A DNA stretch of 45,471 bases, taken from contig JAEWPN010000264.1 in the NCBI GenBank assembly GCA_023399455.1, positions 1 through 45,471 of the forward strand. Direction: 5' to 3'. Below, in pieces: positions 40,745 to 45,471 of the stretch. Position 1 is the first letter of the stretch, and every line of letters begins with the position of its first letter. The notes beneath the pieces were generated by a model. The model had not been told where the DNA came from. It was given only the letters and a program-made list of their open reading frames with translations, and made no database searches. The position numbers and the translations under genes were made by a program. Source of the stretch: Bacillota bacterium. Its GTDB lineage: Bacteria > Bacillota > Clostridia > Lachnospirales > Lachnospiraceae.

Positions 40745-41912
40745 AGCGAATATCAATTTCGATGAAATCATCGAGCGCAGGAACACCTGCAGCATAAAGT
40801 ATGATTTCGGGAAGCAAAGAGGAATGCCGGAGGATGTTCTGCCCCTATGGGTAGCGGATATGGATTTCAGGGTTCCTGAAAAGGTGCTTTCAGCCATCCA
40901 GGAAAGGACGGCTCATGGAATTTTCGGATATACCGAGGTGGGTGAGGAGTATTTCGAGGCATTGAAAGGCTGGATGGAAAAAAAGCATAATTGGAGCATC
41001 GAAAGAAAATGGTTGATAAAGACTCCGGGGGTCGTATACGCGATAGCTATGGCGATACAAGCCTTTACGGAGGAGGGGGATGCAGTTATGATCCAGCAGC
41101 CGGTATATTATCCGTTTCGGGAGACCATCGAGAGCAACCGCAGGAAAATGATCGATAATACACTTTATCTTGGTAAAGATGGAAAATACCATATGGATTT
41201 GGAGGACTTCGAGAGAAAAGCCAGGGAGCATAATGTGAAGCTTTTCATCTTATGCAGCCCTCACAACCCCGTGGGGAGGGTATGGAGCAGGGAAGAACTT
41301 GAGAAGTTGGGAGAAATCTGTATCCGAAGGAATATCCTTGTGGTCAGCGATGAGATCCATCAGGATTTCGTTTTCCATGGAAGGCATACTGTTTTTTCGA
41401 GCTTAAGCGAGGAATTGAACAATAGGACGATTATCTGCACCTCACCCAGCAAGACCTTCAATCTGGCAGGGCTGCAGATATCAAACATATTGATTGCGAA
41501 TCCGCAGATAAGGCACAGATTCAAAGCCCAAATAGTAGCTTCGGGCTACAGCCAGCTGAACACTCTCGGACTTACCGCCTGCGAAGCAGCCTATCGGTAT
41601 GGGGAAGCGTGGCATACGGAGCTTATGGAGTACCTGCGGGGAAATATAGAATTCGTGAGAAGCTTTTTAAGCGAGAAAATTCCGCAGATAAAGCTGATAG
41701 AGCCTGAGGGAACCTATCTGGTCTGGCTTGATTTCAGAGAGCTTGGGCTTAGCGAAAAGAAAAAGAAAGAGTTGATTGTTCATAAAGCGGGCCTTTGGCT
41801 GGATGTGGGAACCATGTTCGGCGAGCCGGGGGCGGGATTTGAAAGAATCAACGTCGCCTGTCCGAGAGAGGTACTGCGTCAGGCATTGGAAAGACTGGAA
41901 GCGGCTGTTTAA
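40737..41912 (+). CDS. MalY/PatB-type aminotransferase-fold C-S lyase
   Basis: The 391-residue protein matches the MalY/PatB group of cystathionine beta-lyases. The N-terminal segments CSIKYDFGKQRGMPEDVLPL and WVADMDFRVPEKV are diagnostic. SDEIHQDFVFHGRHTVF and the PLP lysine Lys239 (TSPSKTFNLAGLQISN) are intact. It likely splits cystathionine or cysteine to release homocysteine or sulfide with pyruvate. In E. coli the MalY homologue also represses MalT; a MalT-like protein occurs at 32532 here, but any link is speculation. It overlaps the previous gene by 8 bases. Confidence 0.9.
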   Translation: MSEANINFDEIIERRNTCSIKYDFGKQRGMPEDVLPLWVADMDFRVPEKVLSAIQERTAHGIFGYTEVGEEYFEALKGWMEKKHNWSIERKWLIKTPGVVYAIAMAIQAFTEEGDAVMIQQPVYYPFRETIESNRRKMIDNTLYLGKDGKYHMDLEDFERKAREHNVKLFILCSPHNPVGRVWSREELEKLGEICIRRNILVVSDEIHQDFVFHGRHTVFSSLSEELNNRTIICTSPSKTFNLAGLQISNILIANPQIRHRFKAQIVASGYSQLNTLGLTACEAAYRYGEAWHTELMEYLRGNIEFVRSFLSEKIPQIKLIEPEGTYLVWLDFRELGLSEKKKKELIVHKAGLWLDVGTMFGEPGAGFERINVACPREVLRQALERLEAAV

Positions 41913-41977
41913 AACATGCCGCTTTCTGATTTGTTAGTCCTCGTATATTATATAGAGCGCAATCTGGGGCAAAGGTT

Positions 41978-42265
41978 CTAATCTTCTCCGGCATTTGCTA
42001 AAAGAGCGTCTATCATGCTGCCGTAGCCATAGAGGCCGGCGGCGTATTTGATCCCGTCCGATATTTCCCTTCTTGAAAAATCGTTGTCCTCCAGAAAATC
42101 ATTATCCTTGCTATTCAAATATTCGTAAAATAAAAGCGCTGTCTGGAAAGCCTTTGTACTTTCGGTCTCCATTTCTTCCGTCAGAAGATTCTCCGCCTCG
42201 TTTATTCTTCCTTCATCGATGAGAGCTGATAATCGCCTGAAATCCTCCGCTACATTAGCGTCCAT
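41978..42265 (-). CDS. Small acidic protein of unknown function
   Basis: This 95-residue minus-strand protein is predicted to be largely helical and acidic, with no signal peptide or membrane segment. It resembles a small uncharacterised family common in Lachnospiraceae (possibly DUF6483), but I am not certain. AAAGGA lies about 10 bases upstream of the ATG on the minus strand. It converges with the sulfur operon, ending 65 bases from the stop of the C-S lyase gene. No clear terminator is seen between them. Confidence 0.65.
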   Translation of the reverse strand: MDANVAEDFRRLSALIDEGRINEAENLLTEEMETESTKAFQTALLFYEYLNSKDNDFLEDNDFSRREISDGIKYAAGLYGYGSMIDALLANAGED

Positions 42266-42339
42266 TTCCGTAATCCTTTCTTTGTCTTTTAACAGTTTAA
42301 GTATATACCTTCATTTTATTGATATCAAATATATTTTAC

Positions 42340-42693
42340 ATTTTGGGAGATATATCACGGATTCAGATATCAGGCTGTATCCGACTTTGGCCAGATTTGA
42401 CGCAGTATATTTTCAGGTGTTTCATGCGAATAAAAAGAGACTTATCGATTACAAGAACCTATGGGCATATGCGAGAGAGCTGTATCAGGTATCAGAAATA
42501 AAGGAGAGCACTTATTTCGAAACCTACAAGAGACACTATCAGTTGTCCCCCCCATTTAAAGTCCCTTTGGGGAAACATATATTCTATCAAAGCAAAGGGA
42601 CCGGATGTGAGCGTATGGGAGGAGCCTGCTGACAGGAGGAATTTGAGCGCAGATCCGGAGGAAAAGTTTAAGAAGGAGCAAAGCGGTTTCTAA
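42340..42693 (+). pseudogene. Fragment of a glutathionyl-hydroquinone-reductase-like gene (C-terminal part)
   Basis: About 115 codons match the C-terminal GST-like domain of the Ecm4/YqjG family: YITDSDIRLYPTLARFD, then LIDYKNLWAYARELYQV and KRHYQL. The frame breaks at a run of seven C (42547-42553). Removing one C restores the family sequence (SPHLKSLWGN, KGPDVSVWEEP) up to a natural end at DPEEKFKKEQSGF and stop 42693. The N-terminal thioredoxin-like half with the catalytic cysteine is absent, and no start or ribosome site precedes it. It is dead, unless the upstream half has moved elsewhere. Confidence 0.75.
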
Positions 42694-42705
42694 GCGGTGT
42701 ACACA

Positions 42706-43164
42706 ATGGATAATATTACATATAAGCTCACGAAAGGAGATGTCAACTGGCAGGAGGTATCCGACGTACTGCGGCGCTCCGGCCTGTCCGACTACTCTGC
42801 GGGAGAGCAGGAAATCATATTTAAAAACAGTTATGCGGTAGTGTTTGTCTATGACGAAGATAAAATAGTGGGTGTAGGAAGAGCACTGTCGGACGGAATC
42901 TGTCAGGCAGCCGTTTATAATGTCGCTCTGGACGAGGAGTATCAGGGATATGGAATCGGCAGAAGACTGATCACCTTATTGTTAGATCAGCTGAAGGGGC
43001 AGAACATCATCTTATAGACCCATCCAAGAACCGTCGCCCTTTATGAAAAAATGGGATTTCGAAGGAACAAGTCGGCTATGTGCATTTTCGATGTAGGAAA
43101 AGAAAAACAGGAATGGATGGAGCAGGAGGGATTTCTTCTCCCTGAAAATTATCGTTTTACGTAA
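42706..43164 (+). pseudogene. GNAT acetyltransferase gene broken by an internal stop
   Basis: From ATG 42706 the frame encodes a GNAT N-acetyltransferase with the acetyl-CoA region VALDEEYQGYGIGRRLITLL. A TAG at 43015-43017 interrupts it where relatives usually have a tyrosine (IIL-stop-THPRTVALYEKMGF). The same frame continues for 48 codons to a stop at 43162-43164 and includes the conserved last strand. One base change would restore about 152 codons. The ribosome site (AAGGAG at 42673) is too far upstream. It sits among other decaying genes. Confidence 0.8.
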
Positions 43165-44219
43165 GAGGTTTCAAGGTTTTAGGATACAAGACGGGATTTG
43201 CCAGAAGCGAGGAGGCTTACGAGGAGGCATATCACCTTGTATTTGACAGGTTGGACTGGCTGGAAAAGAAGCTTTCACACAGCCGCTATCTACTCGGAGA
43301 CCGGATCACGGAATCTGATGTCAGGTTGTATGTAACTTTAGCCAGATTCGATGTGGCCTATTATAACGGATTCTGGACAAACCGCAATAAGCTGACAGAT
43401 TTCGAGGTGATCAAAAAACACTATCATCTATGTGCCGTTGCCACCAATCCTTGCGGCATCGTTGCAAAGGGATGCCATTGGTTGAACCGCGCTTCCATTG
43501 TGCGCGAGCTGTTAGGACTTGAAGACGCTATTGGCATCAATCTGGTGGGACACAGTAAAGAGAACAGATCATACGGATGGGAATTCGTATATAACGAAGA
43601 TAGAAAAGATCCAGTACTTGGCATGCAGTATTTAAGTGAATTTTATTATAACGCAGACCCTGATTATGCGGGGCGCTGCACCGTTCCGGCTTTGGTAGAC
43701 GTTACGACGAAAAAAGTGGTTAATAACGATTATCGCAGGCTGACCAATTATTTTGAAACAGCTTTTGTTCCTTATCAGAAAGAGGGCGCTCCCGATTTAT
43801 ATCCGGAAGAGCTCAGAAAGGAAATCGATGATTTCAACGACTGGCTTTTTCCTAATGTGAATAATGGAACCTATCGGATGATGTTCGCCCAGTCGATAAC
43901 AGCATACCAGGAAGCTTTTGAGGATTTTTACAATGCGCCGGATACTATAGAGGAGAGGCTTTCCAGAAACCGTTTTTTGTTAGGAGATTATGTGACGGAC
44001 AGCGATGTAAGGCTTTTCGTGACATTGGCGAGATCGCCACTCATTATTACAGAAATCTGAGACCTTAGGGATATAGCAGCACCTCAGGGTGATAATACGG
44101 GGTTATTTCAGGATTTCAATTCCCGGTTTGTGGATCAGATCGACTATGAAGGTTTTTGGTCTGCTCTGCAGAATAGAAAGGAACTTAGCAAGACACCTGA
44201 GGAGAAATTTAAGAGGTAA
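43164..44219 (+). pseudogene. Rearranged glutathionyl-hydroquinone-reductase-like gene
   Basis: One open frame (to stop 44058-44060) encodes parts of the Ecm4/YqjG family in the wrong order. First comes a C-terminal half (YKTGFARSEEAYEEAY, YLLGDRITESDVRLYVTLAR, ending NPCGIVAKG). It joins directly to an N-terminal half (CHWLNRASIVRELLGLEDAI, with the cysteine of the active-site C-x-W motif), and then to another C-terminal half (YLLGD-like FLLGDYVTDSDVRLFVTLAR). After the stop, the same frame continues with family-like sequence (DIAAPQGDNTGLFQDFN, KTPEEKFKR) to 44217-44219. Both C-terminal parts lack the NLW-LYQ segment. No usable start precedes it. It looks like recombination between paralogues followed by decay. 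Confidence 0.7.
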
Positions 44220-44276
44220 TGCAGGGAAAGCCTTCCAAAATAATAACAAAAATTCTCATCTGTGCATCATAATTAA

Positions 44277-44305
44277 TTGTTTGCAGAGTAATATTGTGGT
44301 ATAAT
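44277..44305 (+). promoter_or_regulatory. Extended -10 promoter of the GH5 gene
   Basis: A perfect TATAAT (44300-44305) is preceded by TGG, making an extended -10 element, with a weak TTGTTT -35 box (44277-44282) at 17-base spacing. It lies about 60 bases upstream of the GH5 start codon. The gene is therefore probably transcribed alone. Confidence 0.6.
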
Positions 44306-44364
44306 TTCACAAATTACTTTTGTTGTAATATCATGTATATTGTATAGGGGGGAATAAACGAGTT

Positions 44365-45315
44365 ATGGGAGATGCAGTAAATAAAAATGTAAAGATGACA
44401 GGAACAACACCGGTAGAGCGATATGGAGCTTTATCCGTAAAAGGAAATCAATTAGTGGACAGAAATGGAAACGCGGTTGCTTTAAGGGGGGTAAGTACTC
44501 ACGGATTGTCATGGTATCCTCAATATGTAAATCAGGAAAGTTTTCGATTTATGAGAGATGAGTGGGGGATTGAAGTGGTTCGGCTGGCCATGTATACGGC
44601 GGAGCACAACGGTTATTGCGTGGGCGATGATGATAATCGCCGGATGCTCAAGGATGTCATCCATAAAGGCGTTCTGGCAGCTGCAGACCTTGGACTTTAT
44701 GTTATCATCGACTGGCACATTTTAAGCGATGGCAATCCCGGTCAAAACAAAGAGCAAAGCCTTGCTTTTTTCAAGGAAAGTTCAAAACGGTATCGAGAGT
44801 ATGATAATGTGATTTATGAAATCTGTAATGAACCCAATGGCAATGTAGGCTGGCCGGAGATAAAGGGCTATGCGGATGAGGTGATTCCGGTAATCAGACA
44901 AAATCACGAAACTGCGATTATTCTGGTAGGTACCCCGACATGGTCGCAGGAAGTAGATAAAGCGCAGGCGGATCCTATTACAGGCTATAACAACTTGATG
45001 TATGTATTACATTTTTATGCGGATACTCACAGAGAAGAACTGCGCAGTAAGCTAAAACAGGCACATGACGGCGGGCTTCCTATTTTTGTAAGTGAATTCG
45101 GCATCTGTGATGCTTCCGGCAGCGGAGCCGTTAATGTAGAGGAAGCCGATAAGTGGATAGAACTTTTGGAAAGCCGTAATATCAGTTATATAGCGTGGAA
45201 TCTGTCAAACAAGGAGGAAACGTCCGCGTTCTTTAAATCCTCCTGTACTAAGACTACAGATTATGATTATGGAGATCTATCCGAATCTGCCAAGTGGTTT
45301 ATTCAAACGAAATAA
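44365..45315 (+). CDS. GH5 cellulase / endo-beta-1,4-glucanase without a signal peptide
   Basis: The 316-residue protein is a single GH5 (subfamily 2-like) catalytic domain. It opens with GALSVKGNQLVDRNGNAVAL and RGVSTHGLSWYPQYVN. The acid/base Glu156 (YEICNEPNG) and the nucleophile Glu244 (FVSEFGIC) are in place, with the conserved HFYADTHR between them. Relatives cut cellulose or mixed-linkage glucan outside the cell and carry a signal peptide and often a binding module. Here the first 18 residues are polar and no accessory domain follows. The ATG has a G-rich ribosome site about 12 bases upstream, and no in-frame start lies before it. Export is therefore doubtful. Confidence 0.93.
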   Translation: MGDAVNKNVKMTGTTPVERYGALSVKGNQLVDRNGNAVALRGVSTHGLSWYPQYVNQESFRFMRDEWGIEVVRLAMYTAEHNGYCVGDDDNRRMLKDVIHKGVLAAADLGLYVIIDWHILSDGNPGQNKEQSLAFFKESSKRYREYDNVIYEICNEPNGNVGWPEIKGYADEVIPVIRQNHETAIILVGTPTWSQEVDKAQADPITGYNNLMYVLHFYADTHREELRSKLKQAHDGGLPIFVSEFGICDASGSGAVNVEEADKWIELLESRNISYIAWNLSNKEETSAFFKSSCTKTTDYDYGDLSESAKWFIQTK

Positions 45316-45321
45316 ATTATG

Positions 45322-45350
45322 AGGAAGGGATGTATATTCCCTTCCTTTTT
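45322..45350 (+). terminator. Rho-independent terminator of the GH5 gene
   Basis: AGGAAGGGA (45322-45330), loop TGTATAT and TCCCTTCCT (45338-45346) form a perfect 9-base stem with a T-run to 45351. It lies 6 bases after the GH5 stop. Together with the promoter at 44277 it makes GH5 a one-gene unit. Confidence 0.9.
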
Positions 45351-45376
45351 TATTGTAGAACAGTCTTTTAATAAAC

Positions 45377-45393
45377 CACCTGCTATGCAGGTG
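45377..45393. other. Small hairpin at the right edge, possible mobile-element end
   Basis: CACCTGC-TAT-GCAGGTG is a perfect 7-base stem with a 3-base loop. It lies within about 120 bases of structured, non-coding-looking sequence that continues off the window. A minus-strand frame stays open from the edge to 45277 but shows no family I recognise. Hairpins of this kind occur at the ends of IS200/IS605 elements, but no transposase is visible, so this is only a possibility. Confidence 0.3.
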
Positions 45394-45471
45394 TGATAAC
45401 AACTGCTTTAGCTTACAGTAAAAAACCTCCAATGTTATACTAAGTACAGGTTCGCCAACCGTACAAAACAA

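Noticed and set aside
1..45471. tRNA and rRNA genes
   Set aside because: I saw no cloverleaf with a conserved T-loop or CCA end, and no rRNA-like sequence, in the gaps.

Overview
The window looks like a chromosomal segment of an anaerobic, gut-type Clostridia bacterium, most likely a Lachnospiraceae member. This is inferred from the moderate GC content, strong AGGAGG-type ribosome sites with some TTG/GTG starts, and the gene families: a LacI plus family-1 sugar ABC transporter locus, a YesL/DUF624 protein, an oxygen-independent (cbi-type) B12 pathway with CbiK, and a LAL-type LuxR regulator. I cannot name the species.

Bases 1-10001 form a sugar locus. A LacI repressor on the minus strand faces away from a plus-strand series: GH127 beta-L-arabinofuranosidase-type enzyme, lipoprotein substrate-binding protein, two sugar permeases, a YesL-like membrane protein and a methyl-accepting chemotaxis protein. 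Three palindromes with an AAACGTTT core lie in the lacI-GH127 gap and fit both promoters. No transporter ATPase is present, so a shared MsmX-type ATPase elsewhere is expected.

Bases 10066-32426 are a cobalamin supercluster of 24 genes, all on the plus strand. It is led by a cobalamin riboswitch whose terminator hairpin contains the Shine-Dalgarno sequence of the first gene. The order is cbiP, cobT, cobU, cobS, a second short CobU-like gene, cobC, cbiB, cobD, cbiC, cbiD, cbiF, cbiG, cbiH, a CbiJ-CbiE-CbiT fusion, cbiA, cbiQ, cbiO, cbiM, cbiN, cbiK, a BtuFCD-like uptake system and cbiL. Together they cover cobalt uptake, cobalt insertion, corrin ring construction, amidation, aminopropanol attachment, nucleotide loop assembly and probable corrinoid salvage. 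Precorrin-2 formation from uroporphyrinogen and a corrinoid adenosyltransferase are not present.

Bases 32532-36438 hold a large LAL/MalT-like regulator followed by a lipoprotein with an extreme Tyr/Asp-rich repeat tail. The two are separated by a terminator and a hairpin that resembles another one inside the B12 cluster. Bases 36680-41912 are a sulfur amino-acid operon: O-acetylhomoserine sulfhydrylase, LysR regulator, HD-domain protein, a Cys/Met-metabolism PLP lyase and a MalY/PatB-type C-S lyase.

Bases 41978-44219 contain a small minus-strand protein of unknown function and a zone of gene decay: pieces of glutathionyl-hydroquinone-reductase-like genes and a GNAT acetyltransferase with an internal stop. 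A GH5 endoglucanase with its own promoter and terminator follows (44300-45350). The right edge holds a short structured sequence of uncertain nature.
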